A DNA stretch of 64,000 nt from Mucilaginibacter sp. KACC 22773 (GCF_028736215.1 NZ_CP117883.1:6820001-6884000); one strand, 5' to 3'; shown: positions 17,954 to 26,665, numbered from the stretch's first letter. A program made the numbers and translations. Notes: generated by a model not told the origin, from the letters alone.

Positions 17954-18424
17954 ATGTCCTCAAAATGCATTCTACCTCTCTTTGTCTTGATAATTAGCTG
18001 CCTCAGCGTAAAATCACAAGTAATTTTAAATGCCGACTACGCTAAAATAAAGCATGAAGTTGGGTTAAAAGGTGGGAGATTGAGAAGAAGTTTCATCGAA
18101 AAAAACATAGAGACGAATGGACGCTACAAAAAAGTTATTTTTTCGTACCCATTGCCACCAGAAGGAAATAGCTGCCTGATGAAAACCATCTATTGTTTAA
18201 CGCTAAAAAATAAGTGTTTTAAATATTATGAGGATTACTGGGGAAATGATCTTGCAGAAAAAAGAATAGCCGATCTTAAAATTTATTACCCCAATTTAAA
18301 GCAAGTAAAAAATGAGTCACGATGGATTGATGTTGACAACAAATTTGAAGTGGATTTAATTCCGAAAAAAATAGGCGGCAATAATTTTGCTTCTGCTTAT
18401 TTGTTAAAAATCAAACAAATCTGA
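17954..18424 (+). CDS. Unrecognised small secreted protein
   Basis: A 156-residue protein with a signal peptide (hydrophobic core CILPLFVLIISCLSV, cleavage near KSQ). The mature part is basic and contains three cysteines clustered around residues 77-95. I recognise no family. Its A+T content and lysine richness are higher than in neighbouring genes, which might indicate a recent acquisition. It is followed by a hairpin terminator and then the ter locus. Confidence 0.6.
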   Translation: MSSKCILPLFVLIISCLSVKSQVILNADYAKIKHEVGLKGGRLRRSFIEKNIETNGRYKKVIFSYPLPPEGNSCLMKTIYCLTLKNKCFKYYEDYWGNDLAEKRIADLKIYYPNLKQVKNESRWIDVDNKFEVDLIPKKIGGNNFASAYLLKIKQI

Positions 18425-18451
18425 AATTAAGGCGTCATATCACCTTGCTCT

Positions 18452-18480
18452 AAGGAGGGGCTCCTCCTTCATTTTTATTT
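18452..18480 (+). terminator. Terminator before the ter locus
   Basis: AAGGAGG-GGCT-CCTCCTT stem-loop followed by CATTTTTATTT. Confidence 0.7.
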
Positions 18481-18603
18481 CATACTGTATATCAAAAAAA
18501 CATATACCTTAGTTCTGCATTTTAAACCTTAGTTAAGCAAAATTCGCGGCCGTTTTCGTAACAATTACGCGGCCTGCTTGTCAATATATAAATACATTTT
18601 ACA

Positions 18604-19179
18604 ATGGCTATTAATCTTCAAAAAGGACAAAAAATAGATATCGGACTGTCGAAAATGACAGTTGGTTTGGGCTGGAACCCAAATGAAGGCACAGGTTATG
18701 ATTTTGACCTGGATGTATCGGCTATCATGATAGATGGCAACAGGTTTGTACCGGAAGACGAGTTCTTCGTTTTTTATAACAACGTAGATTCGCCGGACGG
18801 CGCCGTTCATCATACCGGCGACGATCCTTCGGGCGGTAACAGCGATGGCGGCGATGACGAATCCATCAATATTGATTTAACTAAAGTTGACGGCAAAATA
18901 CAGGAGATATTGTTTGTGGTAACCATCCACGAAGCGCAACCTCGCAGGCAAAACTTTGGCCAGGTGCGCGATTCATATATCCGCATTATTGACGAGCAAA
19001 CCGGCAGCGAAGTTTGTAAATATGAGCTGGGCGAGGATTTTTCTATCGAAACAGCTGTTGAGTTTGGCCGTTTATACCGACGCAACGGGGCCTGGAAATT
19101 TGAGGCATCGGGCGTGGGTTACAAGGAAGATCTGGCCTTCTTTTTAAGTAAATATTTTAAAGGGCAAATCATTAAGTAA
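18604..19179 (+). CDS. TerD-family calcium-binding stress protein 1
   Basis: A 191-residue TerD/TerE-type protein, the first gene of the ter locus. It begins AINLQKGQKIDIGLSKMTVGLGW, shared by the other three paralogues, and carries the acidic calcium-binding loops DFDLDVSAIMID and the DDPSGGNSDGGDDESI segment, ending in a strand with WKFEASGVGY. TerD proteins are cytosolic, associate with TerC at the membrane and are linked to tellurite, phage and oxidative stress resistance. The second TerD gene follows after 8 nt. Closest in this window to copy 3 (21582). Confidence 0.94.
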   Translation: MAINLQKGQKIDIGLSKMTVGLGWNPNEGTGYDFDLDVSAIMIDGNRFVPEDEFFVFYNNVDSPDGAVHHTGDDPSGGNSDGGDDESINIDLTKVDGKIQEILFVVTIHEAQPRRQNFGQVRDSYIRIIDEQTGSEVCKYELGEDFSIETAVEFGRLYRRNGAWKFEASGVGYKEDLAFFLSKYFKGQIIK

Positions 19180-19187
19180 GCAAGGCT

Positions 19188-19862
19188 ATGGCAATTAATC
19201 TGGTAAAGGGTCAAACAATTGACCTGCGTAAAAATGATAAAGGCGAAAGCTTCGATTTGTCGTCGGTAACCATCGGCTTAGGCTGGGATGTGAGGAAAAG
19301 CCATGGCGGCGGCGGTTTTTTGGGCAAACTATTCGGCGGCGGCAGCGAAGAAGTGGAATACGACCTGGATGCCATCGCTTTTGTGCTTGATAAAAACGGC
19401 CATGTGGCCAGCAGGGGCCGCACTTTTCAAAAGCCAAACGGTAATAAAATAAATTTATACGAGGGCGATGTGGTGTACTTTAACTCCATGCGCCATCCGT
19501 CAAACCACATCTGGCTTACCGGCGATAACCGTACAGGCGCGGGCGATGGCGATGATGAGCAAATCATCGTAAAACTGGATTCGCTGGACCCCAAATACGA
19601 CCGAATTTTGTTTATCGTAGCCATATACCAGGGCCAGCGGAAAAACCAGCATTTTGGCATGGTCGAGAACGCCTTTATCCGCGCCGTTGACAATCACGGT
19701 AAGGAGATAGCCAAATTCAGCCTATCGGGCGATGCCACCTACAACGGCATGTGCTCGATGAAATTTGCCGAAGTGTACCGCAAAGATGGCACCTGGAAAT
19801 TCCGAGCCATTGGCGAACCGTATGCAACGGATAATTTTTTAGAGTTACTTAAACAGTATTAA
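19188..19862 (+). CDS. TerD-family stress protein 2 (longer variant)
   Basis: A 224-residue TerD paralogue. It has the family start (INLVKGQTIDLRK), a glycine-rich insert (HGGGGFLGKLFGGGSEEV, about 40-58) not present in copies 1 and 3, the strand YDLDAIAFVLDKNG and the acidic loop GDNRTGAGDGDDEQIIVKL. The insert-bearing form resembles the larger TerD/CABP types. It is separated from the downstream HAD gene by a 190-bp word-repeat spacer (19866-20040) but remains in the same direction, so read-through is likely. Confidence 0.93.
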   Translation: MAINLVKGQTIDLRKNDKGESFDLSSVTIGLGWDVRKSHGGGGFLGKLFGGGSEEVEYDLDAIAFVLDKNGHVASRGRTFQKPNGNKINLYEGDVVYFNSMRHPSNHIWLTGDNRTGAGDGDDEQIIVKLDSLDPKYDRILFIVAIYQGQRKNQHFGMVENAFIRAVDNHGKEIAKFSLSGDATYNGMCSMKFAEVYRKDGTWKFRAIGEPYATDNFLELLKQY

Positions 19863-19865
19863 ATT

Positions 19866-20040
19866 GGGTTGTACGTTGTAAGTTATACGTTGTATGTGCC
19901 TGTTTGGTAAAAAAACGTATAGCTTACAACATATCGCGTATAACCTTTATTTAGAACAGCTAACAATATTGAAATTTGGTTGTACATCTATATTTGCCAA
20001 TTCGGGCAAAACGTATAACTTACAACGTATCACGTACAAC
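19866..20040. repeat. Word-repeat spacer, word TTGTA(A/C)GTTATACG, inside the ter locus
   Basis: GTTGTACGTTGTAAGTTATA at the left, imperfect inverted copies in the middle (19915-19950), and ACGTATAACTTACAACGTAT with CACGTACAAC at the right (20009-20040). The outer arms can pair over more than 20 bp. Confidence 0.8.
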
Positions 20041-20054
20041 CTACACCGCCTGCA

Positions 20055-20747
20055 ATGTATCAACACTACTCCTTCGATCTCTGGCTTACGCTGATTAAAT
20101 CAAACCCTTATTTTAAAATAGAGCGTACCAAAATCTTCCACCGGGATTTTAACCCGATGGGTAAAAGTATTGACGAGGTGGCTAAAGCCTTCAGGCAGGT
20201 GGATTTGATGTGCAACGCCGTAAACGAAAGTACAGGCAAAAACATTGATGCCGATGAGATGTACCTGATGGTGATTAGCCTGATTAATGACAACCAGCTC
20301 AGCTTATCAGATATTGATACCGGCAAGCTGTACCTGAATATGGAGAAGCTGTTGTTCTATTACATGCCGCTGGTATACTCGCCTGTAACAATTTCCACGT
20401 TGCAGCATCTAAAAGATAAAACAGGTAGTACATTTAGTTTGTTAAGCAATACCGGTTTTATAAAAGGGGCAACCTTAAGAAAGGTACTGGTGGAGTTAAA
20501 GATGAATAACTACTTTGATTTTCAACTGTACTCGGATGAGGTGGGAATGTCGAAGCCAAACCCGGCCTTGTTTAATTTAATGCTGCAAAACATCAAACAG
20601 GTTAACGCCGGTAAGGATATCCTTTTAAGCGATATTATACATATAGGCGATAACCCTAAAGCTGATGTTGAAGGCGCCCGTGCGGCGGGCATAAAAAGTT
20701 TGCTCATCAACTCAAACAACCAATCTATTTTAGCCTTATTAAGTTAA
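20055..20747 (+). CDS. HAD-superfamily phosphatase of the ter locus
   Basis: A 230-residue haloacid dehalogenase-like hydrolase. Motif I is FDLWLTL near the N-terminus (with W in place of the second Asp), motif II LLSNTG near 130, the lysine region SKPNPALFN near 168, and motif IV IGDNPKADVEGARAAG near 198-213. Its stop codon overlaps the start of the next gene (TAATG), so it is translationally coupled to the phosphoribosyltransferase. HAD plus PRTase pairs occur in Ter systems proposed to make a nucleoside-like metabolite (Anantharaman, Iyer and Aravind); a joint small-molecule pathway is therefore inferred. Confidence 0.87.
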   Translation: MYQHYSFDLWLTLIKSNPYFKIERTKIFHRDFNPMGKSIDEVAKAFRQVDLMCNAVNESTGKNIDADEMYLMVISLINDNQLSLSDIDTGKLYLNMEKLLFYYMPLVYSPVTISTLQHLKDKTGSTFSLLSNTGFIKGATLRKVLVELKMNNYFDFQLYSDEVGMSKPNPALFNLMLQNIKQVNAGKDILLSDIIHIGDNPKADVEGARAAGIKSLLINSNNQSILALLS

Positions 20748-21592
20748 TGAACACTACCTACTCATTACATCATATCAGCAACGATAGTAACTTCGGCTTT
20801 TGCCCGGATAGCTACAGCCGTTTCAAATTTGGCGATGAAGCGGTAGCCCGTGAATTTGGCAGCGCTTTGATTGATGGTTTTATAGCAGAAGTACTGTTGG
20901 CACAACCTATAACGCAACAAATTGTGGTGATATCGAGCCCTTATTCGTTTATCCCGACGGCTACTTTTGCCATGAAAACATGGTTTGTTTACGGGCTTAA
21001 CCGCTGGCTGGCACAACATGGCTACCCGGTGGTGCAGGAAACCAAAGTACACCGCACTATTACTTATAAAGAGGATTATGGCGAACTGGATGCTGAGCAA
21101 AGGATGAACCTGATAGGTAACGATTCGTTCCATATTGATAAGGACTTTTTGACCGGCAAAACGCTGATATTTTTGGATGATATTAAAATAACCGGCAGCC
21201 ACGAGCGCATGATCATGAAAATGGTGAATGCATACGGCCTAAGCAATGATATTTACATGCTTTACTTTGCCGAACTGATGAATAAAAACATCCACCCCAA
21301 CATCGAAAATTTTTTAAACTATCACCAGGTAAAAACCATTTTCGACCTCGAGCCTATTATTCAAAGCGGCAGTTTTGCCATTAATACCCGCATAGTAAAA
21401 TACATATTAAATTATAATCCCGATTGCTTTAGCATTTTTATACAAAACCAAGCGATGGATTTTGTAAACTTGCTATATGATATGGCTTTGGGCAATGGTT
21501 ACCATACTATTGATGCCTACGCCCAAAACCTTAACTTTATTACCCAAAACCTATTTATAAACAATAAAAATCTGATTAAACATGGCAATTAA
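20747..21592 (+). CDS. Phosphoribosyltransferase-like protein of the ter locus
   Basis: A 281-residue protein with a type I PRTase-like core. The PRPP-binding loop is TLIFLDDIKITGSHERM (about 139-155), matching the consensus of two acidic residues followed by a TG turn. The N-terminal part (SNFGFCPDSYSRFKFGDEAVA) and the C-terminal helical part (about 200-281) are specific to the ter-associated PRTases. It overlaps the HAD gene by 1 nt and TerD copy 3 by 11 nt. Function in making a ribosyl metabolite is a family-based proposal, not shown here. No ATP-grasp or PELOTA-like partner gene is adjacent. Confidence 0.82.
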   Translation: MNTTYSLHHISNDSNFGFCPDSYSRFKFGDEAVAREFGSALIDGFIAEVLLAQPITQQIVVISSPYSFIPTATFAMKTWFVYGLNRWLAQHGYPVVQETKVHRTITYKEDYGELDAEQRMNLIGNDSFHIDKDFLTGKTLIFLDDIKITGSHERMIMKMVNAYGLSNDIYMLYFAELMNKNIHPNIENFLNYHQVKTIFDLEPIIQSGSFAINTRIVKYILNYNPDCFSIFIQNQAMDFVNLLYDMALGNGYHTIDAYAQNLNFITQNLFINNKNLIKHGN

Positions 21593-22136
21593 TTTGCAAA
21601 AAGGCCAGCGCGAAAGCATCCATGCCCCAAAATTCACTATAGGGCTGGGCTGGGATACCAATAGCTCATCAACAGGCAGCGCATTCGATTTAGACGCCTC
21701 TGTTTTTATTTTGGGCGACAATAAAAGATTACTGGCCGACGAATATTTTGTGTTTTATAACAACCTGGTATCCCCGGATGGCGCAGTTGAGCATACCGGC
21801 GATAACCTTACCGGCGCCGGCGACGGCGACGACGAGCAGGTAAAGGTCGATCTATCAAAGGCTGATGCTAAAATCTCGGAAATTTGCATTGTGGTAACCA
21901 TTCACGAGGCCGAGGCGCGCAAACAAAACTTTGGCCAGGTACGCAACTCCTTCATCAGGATATTTGATGCTGAAACCGGCGCCGATATTTTGAAGTATGA
22001 ACTGGAAGAAGATTTCTCGATAGAAACCGCTGTTGAATTTGGCCGCATCTACAAAAAAGATAACAACTGGAAATTCGAAGCTGTTGGCGTTGGCATGAAA
22101 GGCGGCCTGCAGGATTATTTAAACAAATATCAATAA
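21582..22136 (+). CDS. TerD-family stress protein 3
   Basis: A 184-residue TerD/TerE-type protein starting AINLQKGQRESIHAPKFTIG, with loops AFDLDASVFIL and GDNLTGAGDGDDEQVKVDL, and ending KFEAVGVGMKGG. It is very similar to copy 1 over its full length (for example EDFSIETAVEFGR is shared), so the two probably arose by duplication with the HAD-PRTase pair placed between them. It overlaps the PRTase gene by 11 nt and precedes copy 4 by 5 nt. Confidence 0.94.
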   Translation: MAINLQKGQRESIHAPKFTIGLGWDTNSSSTGSAFDLDASVFILGDNKRLLADEYFVFYNNLVSPDGAVEHTGDNLTGAGDGDDEQVKVDLSKADAKISEICIVVTIHEAEARKQNFGQVRNSFIRIFDAETGADILKYELEEDFSIETAVEFGRIYKKDNNWKFEAVGVGMKGGLQDYLNKYQ

Positions 22137-22141
22137 CAGCT

Positions 22142-22756
22142 ATGGCAATTAATCTTCAAAAGGGACAACGCATCAGTCTCGAGAAAAGTAACGGCAATAA
22201 ATTAGAAAGTGTTTGCGTGGGCATAAACTGGGGGGCTATTGAAAAAAAAGGTCTTTTTGGCTTTGGCGTAACCAAAGAAGCGGTTGATCTTGACGCCAGC
22301 TGTGCTTTGTTTGATGAAAGTAAGCGCCTGATAGATGTGATCTACTTCGGCAACTTAAAATCAAAAGATGGTTCGGTAAAACATAGCGGAGATGATCTTA
22401 CCGGTGATTTAAATGGCAACGACGGTATAGACAATGAAGTAATTACTGTAAACCTTCCGGGTTTGCCTGCATCGGTAACTTACGTGGCATTTATGCTGAA
22501 CAGTTTCCGTGGGCAGGATTTTGGCACCATTCCTTTTGCGTCTATCCGCATTTATGAAGGTACGCCAACCCGCGTAAACGAAGTGTTTGCTACCTATGAT
22601 ATTGCACACAGCAAAGATTTTGCCGGCCACGTTGCCATGGTGATGGGCGTTTTTTACAAAAAGAACGGCGAATGGAAATTTAACGCCATTGGCGAACCAA
22701 CCCGCGACCGCAAACTGGAAGAAACCGTTAAAACAGTTACCAATAATTATTTATAA
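22142..22756 (+). CDS. TerD-family stress protein 4 (TerZ-like variant)
   Basis: A 204-residue divergent TerD paralogue: start AINLQKGQRISLEKSNGNKL, strand VDLDASCALFDESKRL, and the longer acidic loop GDDLTGDLNGNDGIDNEVI. The C-terminal strand (GEWKFNAIGEPT) is shared with copy 2, suggesting copies 2 and 4 form one subgroup and copies 1 and 3 another. The spacer to telA contains a 20-bp perfect hairpin of the word-repeat type. Confidence 0.92.
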   Translation: MAINLQKGQRISLEKSNGNKLESVCVGINWGAIEKKGLFGFGVTKEAVDLDASCALFDESKRLIDVIYFGNLKSKDGSVKHSGDDLTGDLNGNDGIDNEVITVNLPGLPASVTYVAFMLNSFRGQDFGTIPFASIRIYEGTPTRVNEVFATYDIAHSKDFAGHVAMVMGVFYKKNGEWKFNAIGEPTRDRKLEETVKTVTNNYL

Positions 22757-22762
22757 TATTCT

Positions 22763-22829
22763 GTGGTCGGTGTTCTGAGGTCTGATTTCTGAGATCGGAC
22801 CTCAGACCTCAGAAATCAGACCTCAGATT
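22763..22829. repeat. Word-repeat spacer, word TCTGAGG, with 20-bp perfect hairpin
   Basis: CTGAGGTCTGATTTCTGAG (22775-22793) is perfectly complementary to CTCAGAAATCAGACCTCAG (22808-22826). The loop itself contains another inverted copy of the word. Confidence 0.85.
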
Positions 22830-22849
22830 ATAACTTAAAACTCAAGAAA

Positions 22850-23992
22850 ATGGAAGGCGCACCAAATAACAACCCGATAAATATAACCCCGGTTAACCTG
22901 GATATAACTCCGGCACCGGGAACAACAACTCCTGTAAAATTGCTGGATAAGGAGGGCAATGTAGATTTAGCTAACATTACGCCTACCGAAGTACAAAAGT
23001 ACAGCGAAGTGGCCAAGGCCCTCGACCCTAAAGATGTTAACTCCATCCTTAACTATGGCACCGATGTGCAGGCTTCAATGGAGAAGTATAGTAACAACTT
23101 TTTAACTTCGGTACGTACCTATAACTCCGGCGAAGTTGGTTTACTGATAAACGACCTGCTTACCGAACTGAATTATATTGACGTGGATGAACTTAACCAA
23201 AACGCGTTCACCTCCTTCATCTCGCATATCCCTTTTATGAAAAAGCTGGTGTTTGATGCCAAAAAGCTTTTCCAGAAGTACGATACCGTGATTAACAACA
23301 TTGATAAGATCACTAATAAGATAAAGGCAGGGCGTGTTAACTCGTTAAAAGATAATAGTTCGTTGCAAACTATGTTTGACAGCAACGTAACTTACATCCA
23401 CCAAATGGAAGAGCTGATTATCTCGGGCCAGTTAAAATACAATGAACTGAGTGAGCAGTTGGCACAAATGGATGCCAACCCATCGGCCTATAACGATTAC
23501 GAAATTGCCGACCTGCGCGATTTTGTGAACCGCCTGGATAAACGCCTTGCCGATTTAAAGGTAGTAAGGTTTATCATGATGCAATCATTGGCACAAATAC
23601 GCGTGGTGCAAAGCAATAACACTACCATAGCCGAGAAAGCGCAATCCATCGTTTCAACAACCATCCCGGTTTGGAAAAACCAGCTTACAATAGCTGTTGC
23701 CCTAAACCGCCAGAAGGAAAATGTGGAGATGCAGAAAAAGATCTCGGACACCACCAACACCATCCTGCAAAAAAATGCCGAGCTGCTGAAACAAAATAGC
23801 ATTGATGTTGCCCGCGAGAATGAGAAAACGGTAGTATCGCTGGATACCCTGAAACGCACAACCGCATCGCTGATTGAAACCCTTACCGAGGTAAAACGCA
23901 TTCACGATGAAGGTACTGCCAACAGGAAGGTATTGAACACCGAATTGCAGACACTGGAAACAGAGTTGAAAAAGCACGTGACTAACGCGTAA
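22850..23992 (+). CDS. telA: TelA/KlaA-family toxic anion resistance protein
   Basis: A 380-residue mostly helical protein of the toxic anion resistance (TelA, PF05816) family, without signal peptide. Typical parts are the NSILNYGTDVQASMEKYSNNFL helix, SFISHIPFMKKL, and a long coiled-coil C-terminal half (about 150-380; RFIMMQSLAQIRVVQSNN, TIPVWKNQLTIAVALNRQKE). TelA is found with TerD and TerC in tellurite and stress loci and is thought to take part in a cytosolic membrane-associated complex. It is followed by a strong terminator (24044-24072), which splits the locus into two transcription units. Confidence 0.93.
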   Translation: MEGAPNNNPINITPVNLDITPAPGTTTPVKLLDKEGNVDLANITPTEVQKYSEVAKALDPKDVNSILNYGTDVQASMEKYSNNFLTSVRTYNSGEVGLLINDLLTELNYIDVDELNQNAFTSFISHIPFMKKLVFDAKKLFQKYDTVINNIDKITNKIKAGRVNSLKDNSSLQTMFDSNVTYIHQMEELIISGQLKYNELSEQLAQMDANPSAYNDYEIADLRDFVNRLDKRLADLKVVRFIMMQSLAQIRVVQSNNTTIAEKAQSIVSTTIPVWKNQLTIAVALNRQKENVEMQKKISDTTNTILQKNAELLKQNSIDVARENEKTVVSLDTLKRTTASLIETLTEVKRIHDEGTANRKVLNTELQTLETELKKHVTNA

Positions 23993-24043
23993 GCGAAACC
24001 CCTCTAAATCTCCCCTTCAGGGGAGACTTTTAACGATCTTCCG

Positions 24044-24072
24044 AAAATCGCCTGCATGACACAGGCGATTTT
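24044..24072 (+). terminator. Terminator after telA
   Basis: AAAATCGCCTG (24044-24054), 7-nt loop, CAGGCGATTTT (24062-24072), followed by CTTTT. Two weaker hairpins (CTCCCCTTCAGGGGAG and CCCTGCCCTTCAGGG) flank it. Confidence 0.8.
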
Positions 24073-24101
24073 CTTTTAAAGCCCTGCCCTTCAGGGTAGG
24101 G

Positions 24102-24132
24102 TTTGGGTGGGGTTTCTTTTTTCGTAAATTTG
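24102..24132 (+). promoter_or_regulatory. Bacteroidota-type promoter of the 24143 gene
   Basis: TTTG (24102-24105), exactly 19 nt, then TAAATTTG (24125-24132): a full match to the -33/-7 pattern TTTG-N19-TAnnTTTG of the Bacteroidota primary sigma factor. The start codon follows 10 nt later, so the leader would be very short. Confidence 0.75.
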
Positions 24133-24142
24133 TACTTGATTC

Positions 24143-25105
24143 ATGGACGAAAACAGGTTAAATATTTTAAATCAGAGTAACCGGATGCTCAGTAAGCTGC
24201 AACTACTTTCTGTATTTTTTGGCGACGATATGATTTATAAAATTTACCTGCGCAGCCAGGTGATCCATAAGCTGTTTGAGGCCAATCCCGAGCTGGATAT
24301 CAATAAACTCGACCTGTTCCACCTCCAGTTTACCCAAAGCCTTATCGACCTGCTCCGCAAGATCAAAAAAAATAACGAGACCAACGTAAGCCTGTTGTTT
24401 GACGAGATACAGATTAACCGCGAAATGATTGAACGGCTGAACGACCCAACTTATACCCTGGCAAATTTCAACCTCGAAAAGCAAAGGCAGGCACTCAAAA
24501 TCAATTTGTCGTTGCGTAAGCTGTTCCAGGTATTGTCTGATAGTTCAACAGAAAATCCGCTGTCTAAAAACATCAACGCGTTTAGCTCAAGGTTTGCGGC
24601 CGATTTTTTTTATACTATTAGTACCGACCTGATGGAAGAAGTTACGGCTTTTAATCTTGCGGACGTTTACAAAAATGAATACGCCAAAATTCAGCGTAAG
24701 CTAATGGGGGTGTTGTGCAAATATGATTTTAAAACAGAGTTTTATTGCGGCTTAAAATCAGGAGCGCAGGTAATAGAGGTTTACAAGTTTATTGATACCG
24801 ACAGGTATTTTATATATGCCCCCGGCGATAACCTGTTTGTGTTTTTTGACGTTGCAAAAATAGCGGGGCTGGATATGACCACCAACATGTCGAAAAAAGA
24901 GCGGCTGATGTATGAACTGAAAGACAAGAACGACAGGCTTGAAGGCAATGCCGCTGCGATGAAAGCGCACATGCCGTCAGAAATTGCCGCCCTGCTTGCC
25001 GACAATTATAAAAAGATCTCGGATATCACCTTCCTTGATAATATCAGCAATATTGATGTGCAAGCCAATATTTTAAAAAGCATGCTCAATACCGATTTAA
25101 TTTAG
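24143..25105 (+). CDS. Unrecognised 320-residue protein of the ter locus
   Basis: A soluble, largely helical protein without signal peptide or membrane segment. The N-terminal half (about 1-190) reads as several amphipathic helices (NRMLSKLQLLSVFFGDDMIY, FTQSLIDLLRKIKKNNE); a beta-containing part follows (about 195-245; DRYFIYAPGDNLFVFFDVA), then a charged helical tail. I recognise no family. It lies between telA and terC in the same direction, 37 nt before terC, and carries its own promoter, so it probably belongs to the membrane-associated Ter complex. The position suggests a linker or regulator between TelA and TerC; this is inference. Confidence 0.78.
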   Translation: MDENRLNILNQSNRMLSKLQLLSVFFGDDMIYKIYLRSQVIHKLFEANPELDINKLDLFHLQFTQSLIDLLRKIKKNNETNVSLLFDEIQINREMIERLNDPTYTLANFNLEKQRQALKINLSLRKLFQVLSDSSTENPLSKNINAFSSRFAADFFYTISTDLMEEVTAFNLADVYKNEYAKIQRKLMGVLCKYDFKTEFYCGLKSGAQVIEVYKFIDTDRYFIYAPGDNLFVFFDVAKIAGLDMTTNMSKKERLMYELKDKNDRLEGNAAAMKAHMPSEIAALLADNYKKISDITFLDNISNIDVQANILKSMLNTDLI

Positions 25106-25142
25106 TTTATTTAACCTTAACAAAAATACATTACCTGTTTAT

Positions 25143-25961
25143 ATGGATTTACATACAATATTAGGCCCCGATATTAAAGCGGGCCTGCTCATTATTTTAA
25201 ACCTGATCCTGATAGAGAGTTTACTATCTGTAGATAACGCTGCTGTGCTTGCAACTATGGTGCTCGATCTTCCGAAAGATCAGCGTAAAAAAGCTTTACG
25301 TTATGGTATCATCGGCGCGTATGTACTACGGGGCGTTTGCCTTTTCCTGGCCGCGTGGCTGGTAAAAATATGGTGGTTAAAACCCATTGGCGGCTTATAC
25401 CTGTTATACCTTTGCTTTGATTATTTTAAAGGTAAAATTCAGGCAGCAAACGCGGGCGGCGAAGAGGAGGAAGTTGACAAAAGCAAAAATTGGTTATATA
25501 AATCAACAGTGGGTGTATTTGGGGTGTTTTGGGCCACCGTTGCGCTGGTTGAATTAATGGACCTGGCCTTCTCTATTGATAACGTATTCGCTGCGGTAGC
25601 TTTTACAGACCACGTGGTTTTGATTTACATAGGCGTATTCATTGGTATACTGGCTATGCGTTTTGTTGCCCAGGCCTTTGTTAAGCTGATGGAAAAATTT
25701 ACCTTCCTGGAAACTGTAGCGTTTATTGTGATAGGAGTATTGGGCTTAAAATTATCAGCATCATTATATATCCACTTTTACCCCGAAACAGGTTTCTCTA
25801 AGATGATGGAAGGCGAAGGAGCCGATATAGCTACATCGGTATTTACCGTAGCCATATTCATTATACCTGTATTAACATCGTTGTTATTCAACTTCCCCAA
25901 GCGCCACACCATCGAACCGGAAGTAGCCGAAGCCGCGGAGGATGTTTTGGATAAGCAGTAG
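25143..25961 (+). CDS. terC: TerC-family integral membrane protein
   Basis: A 272-residue protein with about seven to eight membrane helices. The two TerC signature segments are present: IESLLSVDNAAVLATMV (about 22-38) and MDLAFSIDNVFAAVAF (about 139-154), each with the paired acidic residue that in this family is linked to metal transport. An acidic cytoplasmic loop (GGEEEEVDKSK) separates the halves. TerC is the membrane anchor of the Ter complex and is also implicated in manganese export. It is the last ter gene here. Confidence 0.95.
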   Translation: MDLHTILGPDIKAGLLIILNLILIESLLSVDNAAVLATMVLDLPKDQRKKALRYGIIGAYVLRGVCLFLAAWLVKIWWLKPIGGLYLLYLCFDYFKGKIQAANAGGEEEEVDKSKNWLYKSTVGVFGVFWATVALVELMDLAFSIDNVFAAVAFTDHVVLIYIGVFIGILAMRFVAQAFVKLMEKFTFLETVAFIVIGVLGLKLSASLYIHFYPETGFSKMMEGEGADIATSVFTVAIFIIPVLTSLLFNFPKRHTIEPEVAEAAEDVLDKQ

Positions 25962-25965
25962 TTCG

Positions 25966-26078
25966 GTTGGCAGTGGGCGGTTTTCAGTTGGCAGTTGGCA
26001 AAACTGGCCGGCAGTAATCAGTCTAACAAACTACGCACCAATGAACAAATGAACCAGTGAACAAATGAACGAATACCA
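25966..26078. repeat. Word-repeat spacer, words GTTGGCAGT and TGAACAAATGAAC
   Basis: Three variants of GTTGGCAGT(T/G)GG at 25968-26015, then TGAACAAATGAACCAGTGAA and further copies (26041-26078). The pgpA start codon lies inside the last copy (CAATGAAC). Confidence 0.7.
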
Positions 26079-26546
26079 ATGAACTTTAACAAAATAATAG
26101 CTTCCATATTCGGCATCGGTTTTTTAAAAGGCGGCGGCACCTATGCGGCTATAGTTACCTGCGGCGGTATTTGGTTATTGTGGCAATGTCCCGCTTTACA
26201 AAATCCGTTCTATTTGCTGGCGATAGCCATCCTTATAACCCTGTGGGGTGTATACGTGAGCAACAAGGTTGAACCTGACTGGGGCGAAGATAGTTCGCGC
26301 GTGGTGATAGATGAGGTTGCCGGTATGCTCATCTCGGTATTGTTTTTACCGCAAAACCTTTACATTTTATTGGGCGGGCTCGTGCTGTTCAGGTTTTTTG
26401 ATATCGTTAAACCGCTTGGTATCCGTAAAATGGAAGCCCTGCCCAGTGGTACCGGTGTAATGATGGACGACGTGCTGGCCGGCGTATATTCCAACGCCGT
26501 GCTTTGGCTGGTTTGTATTATATTCAGACTTAAATTTACCTGCTAA
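26079..26546 (+). CDS. pgpA: Phosphatidylglycerophosphatase A
   Basis: A 155-residue membrane protein of the PgpA family, which dephosphorylates phosphatidylglycerophosphate to phosphatidylglycerol. Family landmarks are FLKGGGTYAA near the N-terminus, the acidic catalytic segment VVIDEVAGM, FRFFDIVKPLGI and the MDDVLAGVYSN segment near the C-terminus, with about four membrane helices. The start codon sits in a TGAAC repeat spacer, and the gene ends shortly before a terminator. Confidence 0.94.
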   Translation: MNFNKIIASIFGIGFLKGGGTYAAIVTCGGIWLLWQCPALQNPFYLLAIAILITLWGVYVSNKVEPDWGEDSSRVVIDEVAGMLISVLFLPQNLYILLGGLVLFRFFDIVKPLGIRKMEALPSGTGVMMDDVLAGVYSNAVLWLVCIIFRLKFTC

Positions 26547-26567
26547 CTTAAAAAAAGATATTAATGC

Positions 26568-26600
26568 AAAATGCCGCCCGTTAACAACTTGCGGCATTTT
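26568..26600 (+). terminator. Terminator after pgpA
   Basis: AAAATGCCGC (26568-26577) pairs with GCGGCATTTT (26591-26600), followed by TATTAT. Confidence 0.8.
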
Positions 26601-26665
26601 TATTATGATAAGAATTACAGTGGGTTATTCATTTTTATTCCCGCTTTCAGCCTTGAGCCTTCAGC

